Shown: positions 53,831-62,142 of the stretch, in pieces
Position numbering within the stretch: the stretch's first letter is position 1
Layout of the letters: the number at the start of each line of letters is the position of its first letter
DNA from: CALVGQ01 sp964369385
GTDB lineage: Bacteria > Bacillota_I > Bacilli_A > Erysipelotrichales > Erysipelotrichaceae
NCBI GenBank assembly: GCA_964369385.1
Contig: CAYJEY010000008.1
Coordinates: 5,946-69,945 of the forward strand
DNA length: 64,000 nucleotides
Direction: 5' to 3'
Translations under genes and position numbers: made by a program
Notes under the pieces: generated by a model
What the model was told of the DNA's origin: nothing
Seen by the model: the letters and a program-made list of their open reading frames with translations, nothing else
Database searches by the model: none

Positions 53831-54703
53831 ATGCATTACACAGGACAAGTTTACCGACATCCAATTGAAGCAGCAACACCTTTACTGGAAGTTACTGCAG
53901 GTTGTTCCCACAACAAATGTTCTTTCTGTACTATGTATAGAGAAACACCCTTCAAAGTATCACCACTAGCTCATGTAGAAGAAGATTTAAAAGAATTGGC
54001 AAGTCACAACAAGAACATCGATCGTATATTTCTAGTAAATGGAGAACCGTTTATTCTTGCGAGCGCAAAATTGATAGAAATTGGAAAGATGATTCGTAAG
54101 TATTTACCACAAGTAGAAACAATAACATGTTATGCATCAATCAAGAGTCTTAAAACTAAGACACTAGAAGAGTTAAAAGAACTTAGAGCCTTAGGGTTTA
54201 ATGAGCTTCATGTGGGACTTGAGTCAGCATATGATCCTGCTATTTTACAGATGAACAAAGGTTTTAATGTAAATGAAGCCTATGAAAATATTGAGAAACT
54301 TGTTGCAGCAGGTTTTGATTGGGATGCAATCATCATGACTGGAGTAGCGGGTAAAGGCAATGGTGAGGTGCATATCACAGAAACAGCAAAGTTGTTAAAT
54401 CAATTCCCACCATATCTTGTGTCCTTAATGACAACTTCAGTGTCAAAAGGAACGCCACTTGAAAAGATGGTAGAAGATGGAGAGTTTATTGAGTGTACTG
54501 AACTTGAAAAAATCGAAGAAGAAAAGATGTTGATTGAACTACTAGATTTTGATGCTTACTTCTTTGGAGGGCATAACTATAACTTAATTCCTTTCAATGC
54601 ACCACTTTCTGCAAAAAAAGAAATACTTGAATACATTGATAAAAAGATAAAAGAGCTTGATCCTGAGTTATTAAACTCTTCTTATCGACGCGCAAATATA
54701 TAG
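53831..54703 (+). CDS. radical SAM protein
   Basis: 290 aa. The iron-sulfur motif is VTAGCSHNKCSFCTMY (about residues 23-38): four residues lie between the first two Cys (CX4CX2C), against the usual CX3CX2C. The GGE-like motif is VNGEP and the barrel motifs ITCYASIKSL and ELHVGLES follow. It generates a 5'-deoxyadenosyl radical; the substrate is unknown. It sits between nitroreductase and SDR genes with close spacing (20 and 9 bp), so it is probably part of the same operon. Confidence 0.88.
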   Translation: MHYTGQVYRHPIEAATPLLEVTAGCSHNKCSFCTMYRETPFKVSPLAHVEEDLKELASHNKNIDRIFLVNGEPFILASAKLIEIGKMIRKYLPQVETITCYASIKSLKTKTLEELKELRALGFNELHVGLESAYDPAILQMNKGFNVNEAYENIEKLVAAGFDWDAIIMTGVAGKGNGEVHITETAKLLNQFPPYLVSLMTTSVSKGTPLEKMVEDGEFIECTELEKIEEEKMLIELLDFDAYFFGGHNYNLIPFNAPLSAKKEILEYIDKKIKELDPELLNSSYRRANI

Positions 54704-54712
54704 GAGATTCAA

Positions 54713-55489
54713 ATGAAAACAATACTTATAACAGGTGCAACTGATGGCATCGGATTAGAAACAGTGAAGATGTTGGCAAAGAAGGGGCACCGATGCATTA
54801 TCCATGGTAGAAATGAGACAAAATTGATGAAAGTTTGTGAGATACTTAAGGAAATTAATCCTGAGGTAGAACTAATCAGTATTCAATCAGACTTATCGAT
54901 TTTAGCGGAAGTTCATCAAATGGTTGAAGAGATTGTGAAGTTAAATGTCCAACTCGATGGAATTATCAACAATGCAGGTGTTTTTGTAACACCAAACCCA
55001 AGTACAGTAGATCACATAGATGTACGCTTTGCCGTGAATACAATTGCACCTTATATTTTAACTAAGAAATTACTACCTTACCTAAATCCCCAAGGACGAA
55101 TTGTGAATGTTGCATCTGCAGCTCAGACAGATGTAAATGTGAATTCATTTGCTGCAATTAACTTAGCGCAAGAAGCTTATGCACAAAGCAAACTAGCTTT
55201 AATTATGTGGTCAATGGAATTAGAGAAATTAACAAAATACAATATTATTTCAGTTAATCCAAAATCTTTTTTGGGAAGCAAAATGGTAAAAGAAGCTTAT
55301 GGAAGACAAGGTTATGATTTAAGTATTGGAGCAGATATTCTAGTTAGAGCAATGTTGGACGATGAGTTTAAAGAAGCGAGTGGACAATATTATGACAATG
55401 ATATTAAGGCATTCGCAAGACCACACCACTTTGCCTTAGATGAAATGAATCGCAAGAAACTAATAGAAAACTTAGATCAATTTATATAA
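54713..55489 (+). CDS. short-chain dehydrogenase/reductase
   Basis: 258 aa classical SDR. TGATDGIGLETVKMLA (TGxxxGIG) is the cofactor loop, INNAGVF the NNAG motif, NVASAAQTD holds the active-site Ser region, and YAQSKLALI is the catalytic YxxxK. Likely NADP-linked (HGRNETK after strand 2). Last gene of the HxlR-linked redox cluster; an S/H rather than canonical S-Y spacing leaves the substrate open. Confidence 0.9.
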   Translation: MKTILITGATDGIGLETVKMLAKKGHRCIIHGRNETKLMKVCEILKEINPEVELISIQSDLSILAEVHQMVEEIVKLNVQLDGIINNAGVFVTPNPSTVDHIDVRFAVNTIAPYILTKKLLPYLNPQGRIVNVASAAQTDVNVNSFAAINLAQEAYAQSKLALIMWSMELEKLTKYNIISVNPKSFLGSKMVKEAYGRQGYDLSIGADILVRAMLDDEFKEASGQYYDNDIKAFARPHHFALDEMNRKKLIENLDQFI

Positions 55490-55508
55490 AAAGCCATTTG
55501 GCTTTTTA
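55488..55508 (+). terminator. terminator of the redox cluster
   Basis: AAAAAGCC and GGCTTTTT form a perfect 8-bp stem around ATTT, starting in the SDR stop codon. Confidence 0.75.
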
Positions 55509-55644
55509 TTTTATGCTGTAGCATAGTTAGTAAGTAAATGAATATAATGTAAAGAGAATTTATTGGTTAATGTATATAAAATAAAGATTTAACTATAAAG
55601 AGTGTTGTGATAAAATAAAAATATAAGCGCGGGAGGCAAAAATC

Positions 55645-56067
55645 ATGCAATTGAGGGAAGAAGTTTCTGAAATCGCAGCCGGTTTTGTACAAATGGTATC
55701 TAGAAGCAAGGAAGAATTTGATTATTCAATTGACTCACTTCAGCAGCTCGATTATTTTGTAAAGAGTTTATGTAATAATAATTTTACAGATGATGAGTTT
55801 TATGGTGTTTGTAAGTTCACGGGATCTTATGTATTTGAGGTGTTGCACCGAGAACTGGGTGGTCGTTTCTTGTGGACACAAAAAGGGCAACAACCAGTCT
55901 TAGTTATTGGGGAGCCAGACTTTACAATTCAAGTAAAAGCATGGCAGCGAATTGGGATGTGTTTGCATACCAATATGGGTGTTACAGTGAGTGCTTTATT
56001 AGATGAACTTGAAGTAGAAATGGTACATGCGCAACAAAAAAGTGATTATAAAATGGTTATTGAGTAA
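55645..56067 (+). CDS. hypothetical cytoplasmic protein
   Basis: 140 aa with no signal or membrane segment. Its centre reads FYGVCKFTGSYVFEVLHRELGGRFLWTQ, a pattern (G-x-Y-x-x-E-V-h-x-x-x-h-G-G-x-x-W) found in small DUF3806-like proteins, but I cannot assign it firmly. CGGGAGG precedes the start. It is alone between two terminators and converges with the pilin-like gene. Confidence 0.65.
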   Translation: MQLREEVSEIAAGFVQMVSRSKEEFDYSIDSLQQLDYFVKSLCNNNFTDDEFYGVCKFTGSYVFEVLHRELGGRFLWTQKGQQPVLVIGEPDFTIQVKAWQRIGMCLHTNMGVTVSALLDELEVEMVHAQQKSDYKMVIE

Positions 56068-56106
56068 AAGGGAAAGTGGGATGACTGCTTTCTTTTGTTT
56101 AGATAA

Positions 56107-56137
56107 AAAAGTTGTAACACATTGTGCTACAACTTTT
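56107..56137. terminator. bidirectional terminator between the hypothetical and pilin-like genes
   Basis: AAAAGTTGTA and TACAACTTTT (10 bp) plus an inner CAC/GTG form a long stem with one internal mismatch and an ATT loop; the pilin stop codon lies at its edge. Confidence 0.75.
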
Positions 56138-56678
56138 AATTTGTGAGTTTGTAATTTAGCCCTATTTCATCTACCCATGCTCGACTTGATTCCTGAATTT
56201 TTACTGTACCTGCAGCCATATCAATGACAATCACTAAATTTGCTTCTTTAGAGACAGCAGAATCACTAAATGCATAAAATCCATACCCGCCTGGGCTTCC
56301 ATTGGATGTATCCGATGAAACTTCAATTGTATCGAATGCAATTTCTTGGTAGCCAATAGCCCAATCAGGTAGATTTACGTTTGGTAAGGGAACATTATTA
56401 TCGTCGACCATCGTAATGTGTCCATCATAGCGACGCGTTCCATCAGTTAGCCACGCAATTCGAATTTCAGCATCCGATGGGACATCTGCTTCTGGATCAA
56501 CAGCCGCAAAGTAAAGCGAATCAATAAAGTTTTGTGCCATTTGCAGGTCAGATGATTGCCGTGCTCTTTCGACAAACTGAAGATACTGTGGTGCAAGTAC
56601 AGTAGCAAGTATAGCGATAATAGCTACTACAATGATTAATTCAACTAGAGTAAATCCTCGATTATTTTTTATTTGCAT
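56136..56678 (-). CDS. type IV pilin-like / pseudopilin protein
   Basis: 180 aa from ATG 56678 (AGGAGA upstream; the longer frame has no ribosome site). The prepilin-peptidase motif NNRG-FTLVELIIVVAIIAILA is textbook, including Glu5 after the cleavage site, and an amphipathic helix leads into a beta-rich C-terminal domain (YGFYAFSDSAVSK...VIVIDMAAGTVKI). No peptidase, ATPase, platform protein or second pilin is nearby, so the assembly machinery must be elsewhere or missing. Confidence 0.88.
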   Translation of the reverse strand: MQIKNNRGFTLVELIIVVAIIAILATVLAPQYLQFVERARQSSDLQMAQNFIDSLYFAAVDPEADVPSDAEIRIAWLTDGTRRYDGHITMVDDNNVPLPNVNLPDWAIGYQEIAFDTIEVSSDTSNGSPGGYGFYAFSDSAVSKEANLVIVIDMAAGTVKIQESSRAWVDEIGLNYKLTN

Positions 56679-56795
56679 GACAATTATCTCCTTATTTACA
56701 TATTTTAACATACTAAAATATGTAAATAAATAATTGGATTCGGATTGTGCAATTTTCAATAAAAAAAGGAGAGATATCATCTCTCCTTAATCAAA

Positions 56796-59399
56796 TTAAT
56801 AAGCTTTTCTTAGAATTTCTACCATATCAGCTACAAGTGGTAAACGAGGGTTTGCAGGTGAACATTGGTCTTCATAAGCAAGGAATGCCAATTTTTCAAG
56901 AGTGCTTTCCCATTTAGCTGCATCAATACCTTGGTCTTTGAAGTTCATTTTAATTCCAACTTCAACTCCTAAGTCATGGCAAGCTTGAGCAAATGCTTCA
57001 ACACCTTCTTCTACTGTATTGAATTTTAATCCAAGTGTACGGGCGATTTGTGCATAACGCTCATCCGCACAGTAGTGAGTATATTTAGGCCATACAGCTA
57101 ATTTCTCTGGTTTTGTCCCGTTATAGCGAACAACATGAGGCATTAAGATTGCGTTTGTACGTCCATGAGGTGTGTGGTATTCTCCACCAACTTTATGAGC
57201 TAATGAATGATTGATTCCTAGGAATGCGTTAGCAAATGCCATACCTGCAAGTGTTCCTGCATTGTGCATCTTCTCACGTGCTTCAGGATCATTTTTCCCA
57301 TTTGCAACAGCGCGAGGTAAGTAATCAAATACCATTTTGATTGCCTGTAGTGCAATTCCATCAGTGAAGTCATTTGCAAGTACAGATACAAATGCTTCTG
57401 TAGCATGTGTTAGTACATCCATACCTGTATCAGCAGTAACAACTGGAGGTAAGTTTGTAGTAAATGCAGGGTCAATAATTGCAACTGTAGGAGTTAAACT
57501 ATAGTCTGCAAGTGGATATTTTTTGTTTTCTTCTTTGTCTGTGATAACTGCAAATGGTGTTACCTCAGAACCTGTACCTGATGTTGTTGGGATACATACA
57601 AGTTGAGATTTTTTACCAAGTTCAGGATAACGGAATGCACGTTTGCGAATATCCATGAATTTTTGTTTTAAGTCATCGAAGTTTACATCTGGTTGTTCAT
57701 AGAATAGCCACATTCCTTTTGCTGCATCCATTGGTGATCCACCACCGATTGCGATGATTGTATCTGGACGGAATGCTTCCATTAGACCAAGACCAGCTTT
57801 TACTGTTTGAATACTTGGATCTGGTTCAACATCACAGAATAATTGGACTTGAACTTTATTACGGCGTTGGTTAAGAATTTCAGTAATTTTAGAAATATAA
57901 CCTAAATCAACCATTGCGCGGTCTGTTACGATAAATACACGTTCAACGTCTTGCATTGAGCGTAGGTACTCAACTGAATCTCTTTCAAAGTAGATTTTTG
58001 ATGGGACTTTAAACCATTGCATATTATTTTTCCTTCTTCCGATTTTCTTCACATTTAACAAGTTAATAGCACTTACGTTATCCGATACTGAGTTATGACC
58101 ATAAGATCCACATCCAAGTGTTAATGATGGAATGAATGAGTTATATACATTTCCAATTCCACCAAATGTACTTGGTGAGTTCCAAATAATACGGCAAGCT
58201 TTAATACGCTCACCAAAGCGTTTTGCAAGTGATTCATTCATTGTATGAATTGCTGCACTATGTCCAATACCATTAAACATAACCATTGCTTCTGATTTAT
58301 CTAATCCATCTTCTACATTTTCAGCTTTTAACATAGCAAGTACTGGAGATAGTTTTTCAGCAGTTAGTGGTTCTTGAACTCCCACTTCTTTACATTCTGC
58401 AATGATGATGCTAGTGCGAGGATTTACAGTGAATCCAGCTTGTTCAGCAATCCATGCTGCTGATTTCCCAACTACTGTTGGGTTTAGTTTTCCACCAGCA
58501 CAGTTTTTAGATGTTGCTTTTACACCAAACATGAACATTTCAAGTTGTTCTTTTTCTTTTTTAGTTGCAAAGTGAACATTGTAGTTTTTAAATTGTTCTT
58601 TTACATCATCGTAAATTTCTTTATCTACGATAACGGCTTGTTCAGAAGCACAGATCATACCATTATCGAAAGCTTTTGATAATACGATGTCATTTACAGC
58701 TTGTTTAATATCAGCAGTTGTTTCAATGTATGCTGGTACATTACCTGCACCTACACCAAGTGCTGGTTTACCACAACTATAAGCTGCTTTAACCATTGCA
58801 TTACCACCAGTTGCTAAGATTGTAGCTACTCCTGGATGATTCATTAATGCTGCTGTTGCTTCCATGCTTGGATGTTCAATCCAAGAAATACAGTTTTCAG
58901 GAGCTCCTGCTTTGATTGCTGCATCACGAATTACTTTTGCTGCTGCAATTGAACATTGTTGAGCACTTGGATGGAAACCAAAAATAATAGGGTTACGTGT
59001 TTTTAAACTAATTAAACTTTTAAAGATTACAGTTGAAGTTGGGTTTGTTACTGGAGTAACACCAGCTACAACTCCTACTGGTTCAGCAATGTATGTTAAA
59101 CCTGCGATTTCATCTTCTTTAATAACACCTACAGTTTTTGTATGACGCATGTGATTTACTACATATTCACAAGCATATAAGTTTTTAATTGCTTTATCTT
59201 CAAATACACCACGACCAGTTTCTGATACGGCAAACTTAGCTAATTCACCATGTGCGTCTAATCCTGCTACAGAACTTTTCGCAACGATGTGATCAATTGT
59301 TGCTTGATCTAAAGTTAAGAATGTATCTAATGCTTTTAGGGCATTTTCAACTAGTGCATTAACTTCTAGTTGTGCTTCATTTAGTTTATTTTCTTCCAT
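56796..59399 (-). CDS. adhE: bifunctional acetaldehyde-CoA / alcohol dehydrogenase AdhE
   Basis: 867 aa. Residues 1-440 form the CoA-acylating aldehyde dehydrogenase, with the catalytic Cys250 in NGMICASEQAVIV. A linker leads to the iron-dependent alcohol dehydrogenase (about 455-867), with IAIGGGSPMDAAKGMWL and the metal-binding His in GINHSLAHKVGGEYHTPHGRTNAILMPHVV. It reduces acetyl-CoA to ethanol and regenerates NAD+ in fermentation, and normally forms spirosomes. GAGGAGG precedes the start. Its promoter carries a cre box and a Rex-like site. Strong codon bias suggests high expression. Confidence 0.98.
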   Translation of the reverse strand: MEENKLNEAQLEVNALVENALKALDTFLTLDQATIDHIVAKSSVAGLDAHGELAKFAVSETGRGVFEDKAIKNLYACEYVVNHMRHTKTVGVIKEDEIAGLTYIAEPVGVVAGVTPVTNPTSTVIFKSLISLKTRNPIIFGFHPSAQQCSIAAAKVIRDAAIKAGAPENCISWIEHPSMEATAALMNHPGVATILATGGNAMVKAAYSCGKPALGVGAGNVPAYIETTADIKQAVNDIVLSKAFDNGMICASEQAVIVDKEIYDDVKEQFKNYNVHFATKKEKEQLEMFMFGVKATSKNCAGGKLNPTVVGKSAAWIAEQAGFTVNPRTSIIIAECKEVGVQEPLTAEKLSPVLAMLKAENVEDGLDKSEAMVMFNGIGHSAAIHTMNESLAKRFGERIKACRIIWNSPSTFGGIGNVYNSFIPSLTLGCGSYGHNSVSDNVSAINLLNVKKIGRRKNNMQWFKVPSKIYFERDSVEYLRSMQDVERVFIVTDRAMVDLGYISKITEILNQRRNKVQVQLFCDVEPDPSIQTVKAGLGLMEAFRPDTIIAIGGGSPMDAAKGMWLFYEQPDVNFDDLKQKFMDIRKRAFRYPELGKKSQLVCIPTTSGTGSEVTPFAVITDKEENKKYPLADYSLTPTVAIIDPAFTTNLPPVVTADTGMDVLTHATEAFVSVLANDFTDGIALQAIKMVFDYLPRAVANGKNDPEAREKMHNAGTLAGMAFANAFLGINHSLAHKVGGEYHTPHGRTNAILMPHVVRYNGTKPEKLAVWPKYTHYCADERYAQIARTLGLKFNTVEEGVEAFAQACHDLGVEVGIKMNFKDQGIDAAKWESTLEKLAFLAYEDQCSPANPRLPLVADMVEILRKAY

Positions 59400-59442
59400 G
59401 ATATCCTCCTCGTGAAAATATTCACTAACTCTTTACATTTGG

Positions 59443-59471
59443 ATTATAGCACCATCAAAAGAGACATGCAA
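59443..59471 (-). promoter_or_regulatory. adhE promoter
   Basis: On the minus strand TTGCAT (59471-59466), a 17-bp spacer and TATAAT (59448-59443) with TG one base upstream of the -10. Confidence 0.75.
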
Positions 59472-59477
59472 TAGCAT

Positions 59478-59508
59478 TTGTTAAAAAAATCACATGTAAA
59501 CGCTATCA
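59478..59508 (-). promoter_or_regulatory. Rex-like and cre sites upstream of adhE
   Basis: TGTAAACGCTATCA (59495-59508) matches the cre consensus TGWAANCGNTNWCA perfectly, centred about 65 bp upstream of the probable start point. Next to it TTGTTAA-AAAA-ATCACAT (59478-59495) resembles a Rex operator (TTGTGAA-N4-TTCACAA) with an imperfect second half. Rex and CcpA both control adhE in many Firmicutes. Confidence 0.55.
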
Positions 59509-59619
59509 TTGAAAAATTTTATTTAGAAGTGTGAAATCGGAGTTTAAAATAATCATAAATTTGGTGATATGCCCATATCTTGTTCAGTGATTTGGATACA
59601 ATATAGTGGAGGTGAGAGT

Positions 59620-61488
59620 ATGGGACTTGGAAAACTAAAAATCATTACTACAACAGCGGATAAAGCATTACCACTGGCTGAAGTAACGATTGAGGTTTAT
59701 GACCCACAGTGTGGAAACACAACACAACTAACAAGTGATGAAAACGGAAATTGTGATATCTTATCAATTAGTGCCCCTGATAAGCAATATAGTTTAGATG
59801 AGAATTACTCAGGAATACCTTATTCCATTGTTGACATTTTTGTAGCAAAAGCGAATTACGAAGAAATGATTATACGTGGTGTGCAAATATTTGATGAGAT
59901 CACAGCACTAGAAGAAATTGATTTAGCACCGATTACTGATATTGTATCAACAATTGAGGTAAGTATTGGTGATAATAACTTACTTCGACCATCAGATGAG
60001 CCTGTTGCAGAGCTTGCACCAGTGATTTCATCAGTGCCTTATGTACTGGCGTATCCGATTATTCCGAAGTATGTCACAGTTCATTTAGGTGCACCTCAAG
60101 ATGATGCACAAAATGTAACAGTGACATTTAAAGACTACATTAAAAATGTAGCCTCTTCTGAGATTTATCCAACTTGGCCGTATGAGAGCTTACGAGCAAA
60201 TATTTATTGTCAAATTTCTTTCTTATTAAATCGTGTATATACAGAATGGTATCGAAGTCGTGGTTATAACTTTGATATAACGAACACAACAGCATATGAT
60301 CAATATTTTGTGTATGGAAGAAATATATTTGATAGTGTGAGTGAAATCGTTGATGATATCTTTAATGAGTACATTCGACAAAAAAATAGCATTAATCCAT
60401 TCATTGCCCAGTACTGTGACGGGAAGCAGACATGGTGTCCTGGTTTGAAACAATGGGGGACAGTCACGCTTGCAGAAGATGGAAATAATGCTTTTGAAAT
60501 TTTAGTTTATTATTATGGTAGTGATATTGAAATTACAACGACAGATCGTATTGAAGGAGTTAGTGGTTCTTATCCTGGATTCAATTTGAAAAATGGAGTA
60601 AGAAATGATGCAGTGGCAGTTATTCAAACACAACTCAATCGGATTTCAATTAACTATCCACTAATTCCTGCTAACTATCCGGTAGACGGTATATTTGGAA
60701 GTGGAACGCAGGAACAAGTGGAAACATTCCAAAGACAATTTAATTTAACAGATGATGGGATTGTAGGGAATGCAACATGGTATAAGATTTCTTATATCTA
60801 TGTTGCTGTTACACAACTTGCTGAATTGACTTCTGAGGGCATTGATGATCGCTTAAACTTTGAGTACCCAGGAGTTTCTCAACGTGAGGGAGATCGCAAT
60901 GTATATGTTCAAGAGATCCAATTCTTTATTCAGAAAATGGCTCTCTTTACTTCATTATTACCAAAAGTAACAATTGATGGTAACTTTGGTGCAGGTACAA
61001 AATCAGCTGTGATTGCCTTTCAACGGTTAGCAGGATTAACTCAAGATGGTATTGTAGGTAGATTAACATGGAGTGCACTCGTTGCCGGTTATCAACAAAC
61101 AACAGGGGTCGATGTACCTACTAACTACATTATTCCTGAATATCCTGGAACATTACTAAGACTTGGAAGTCGTGGTGAGGACGTAAGCATTGTGCAATTC
61201 GCAATAAATGCGATTAACCAAGAAATTGGTGCCTATGAACTCATTGGTGTTGATGGCATCTTTGGTGCAGCAACACAAACAGTAGTAATCAACTTCCAAG
61301 AGAGATTTGAACTTAGCGCTGATGGTATTGTAGGACCATCAACATGGAATACAATGAGAAAACAGTATTCAGTAGCGGTAGGTAATCCAATTTCATTCTC
61401 TGATGTGAACTATCAACTTGCTCTAAGCGTTTATATGGGCTATACAGGCTTAATATACAATACAAAGCTTGGAACTAACCGTTACTAG
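59620..61488 (+). CDS. SpoIID-like domain protein with three peptidoglycan-binding domains
   Basis: 622 aa from ATG 59620 (TGGAGGTG upstream; the earlier in-frame start lacks a site). An N-terminal beta-sandwich of carboxypeptidase-regulatory type (about 1-105) has no signal peptide. A SpoIID/LytB-like segment follows (about 150-313): VTFKDYIKNVASSEIYPTWPYESLRANIYCQISF and RGYNFDITNTTAYDQYFVYG. Three PG_binding_1 domains follow at about 327-400, 422-490 and 514-585, each ending DGxxGxxTW. SpoIID proteins cleave denuded glycan strands in sporulation. The domain mix suggests cell-wall or spore remodelling. Confidence 0.88.
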   Translation: MGLGKLKIITTTADKALPLAEVTIEVYDPQCGNTTQLTSDENGNCDILSISAPDKQYSLDENYSGIPYSIVDIFVAKANYEEMIIRGVQIFDEITALEEIDLAPITDIVSTIEVSIGDNNLLRPSDEPVAELAPVISSVPYVLAYPIIPKYVTVHLGAPQDDAQNVTVTFKDYIKNVASSEIYPTWPYESLRANIYCQISFLLNRVYTEWYRSRGYNFDITNTTAYDQYFVYGRNIFDSVSEIVDDIFNEYIRQKNSINPFIAQYCDGKQTWCPGLKQWGTVTLAEDGNNAFEILVYYYGSDIEITTTDRIEGVSGSYPGFNLKNGVRNDAVAVIQTQLNRISINYPLIPANYPVDGIFGSGTQEQVETFQRQFNLTDDGIVGNATWYKISYIYVAVTQLAELTSEGIDDRLNFEYPGVSQREGDRNVYVQEIQFFIQKMALFTSLLPKVTIDGNFGAGTKSAVIAFQRLAGLTQDGIVGRLTWSALVAGYQQTTGVDVPTNYIIPEYPGTLLRLGSRGEDVSIVQFAINAINQEIGAYELIGVDGIFGAATQTVVINFQERFELSADGIVGPSTWNTMRKQYSVAVGNPISFSDVNYQLALSVYMGYTGLIYNTKLGTNRY

Positions 61489-61757
61489 TATCTTATCTCA
61501 AACAGGGTTTCATTCTCGTGTACGCTGATTTCTTTAGAAGCAATCTCATCACATTGAATGAACATGTTGCCAATCTTCACATCTTGAAATAAAGCTGCAA
61601 TTGATTGAGCTGATCCTTGAATTTCAGCTTCTACATTTAAATTAGACATGTTGCGAACCCATCCTGTACAGTGATGGGTTTGTGCTTGAAGCTTCACAAA
61701 AGCACGAAATCCAACGCCTTGAACGCGGCCAATAAATACAACATAATATCGTTTCAT
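61485..61757 (-). CDS. acyP: acylphosphatase
   Basis: 90 aa from ATG 61757, six bases after GGAGG; the ATG at 61763 abuts that site. The motif GRVQGVGFRAFVKLQA (residues about 10-25) holds the catalytic Arg, and GWVRNMSNLNVEAEIQG the catalytic Asn. It hydrolyses acyl phosphates such as acetyl phosphate or carbamoyl phosphate. The stop overlaps the convergent peptidoglycan-binding gene by 4 bp, with no terminator between them. Confidence 0.95.
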   Translation of the reverse strand: MKRYYVVFIGRVQGVGFRAFVKLQAQTHHCTGWVRNMSNLNVEAEIQGSAQSIAALFQDVKIGNMFIQCDEIASKEISVHENETLFEIRY

Positions 61758-61841
61758 ATACATCCTCCAATCAAAATATATCGATAATTGTAAAAATATT
61801 CCTAATATTATTCAATATTATGAATATTTATAATAAAAGTG

Positions 61842-61869
61842 TTGTAATATATAATAAGTGTTATATAAT
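61842..61869 (+). promoter_or_regulatory. promoter of the candidate small RNA
   Basis: TTGTAA (61842-61847), 16-bp spacer, TATAAT (61864-61869), about 7 bp before the base of the long hairpin. Confidence 0.55.
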
Positions 61870-61872
61870 TGT

Positions 61873-61982
61873 ATTAGAAGTATCGCTATAAGCAACCAAT
61901 ATTATCTTATCCCTTTATTCATCGGCTTATAGGGGTACTTCCTAATATATAGCACAAAGAACAGAGAATATCTGTTTTTTTT
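61873..61982 (+). ncRNA. candidate small RNA: long hairpin plus terminator
   Basis: Between a promoter and a T8 terminator lies a ~75-nt hairpin. ATTAGAAGTA (61873-61882) pairs with TACTT-C-CTAAT (61936-61946), and CTATAAGC (61886-61893) pairs perfectly with GCTTATAG (61925-61932), with a 3x3 internal segment. The 31-nt loop contains TTATCCCTTTATT. The terminator AACAGA/TCTGTT with eight T is at 61960-61982. There is no ribosome site or frame. It does not match the conserved parts of SRP RNA, 6S RNA, tmRNA or a riboswitch known to me. Confidence 0.5.
61960..61982 (+). terminator. terminator of the candidate small RNA
   Basis: AACAGA and TCTGTT (6 bp) around GAATA, ending in a run of eight T. 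Confidence 0.6.
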
Positions 61983-62142
61983 ATGTTAACTTTATAATTT
62001 CATTTTAAGTGATAAACTGTATAGTTACTACTAATTTAAAAGACTTATATAAATAATTGGTTGATTTATAATTAAATATGCAAATTTGGTTAAATAAGTT
62101 GTAGTAATCAATTAAAAATAACTATGGTAATTTTAACCAAAA
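61983..62142 (+). other. AT-rich spacer with an inverted repeat before the 84-bp repeats
   Basis: No gene seen. ATTTGGTTAAA near 62086-62096 is complementary to TTTTAACCAAA near 62131-62141, and TTACTAC (about 62026) is complementary to GTAGTAA (about 62102), so the transcript could fold. The words TTATAATTAAATAT also recall the AT-rich words after zwf and after the tRNA. Confidence 0.3.

Noticed and set aside
56796..59399. adhE split into two genes
   Set aside because: The aldehyde and alcohol dehydrogenase parts are in one uninterrupted 867-codon frame with a normal linker.
59569..59619. Longer N-terminus giving the SpoIID-like protein a signal peptide
   Set aside because: The extra 17 residues are not a signal sequence and have no ribosome site; TGGAGGTG precedes ATG 59620.
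61873..61946. SRP RNA, 6S RNA or a c-di-GMP/preQ1 riboswitch
   Set aside because: Conserved landmarks of these RNAs (SRP GGTCAGG/AGCAG region, 6S central bubble length, riboswitch core motifs) are not seen; listed only as an unnamed candidate.
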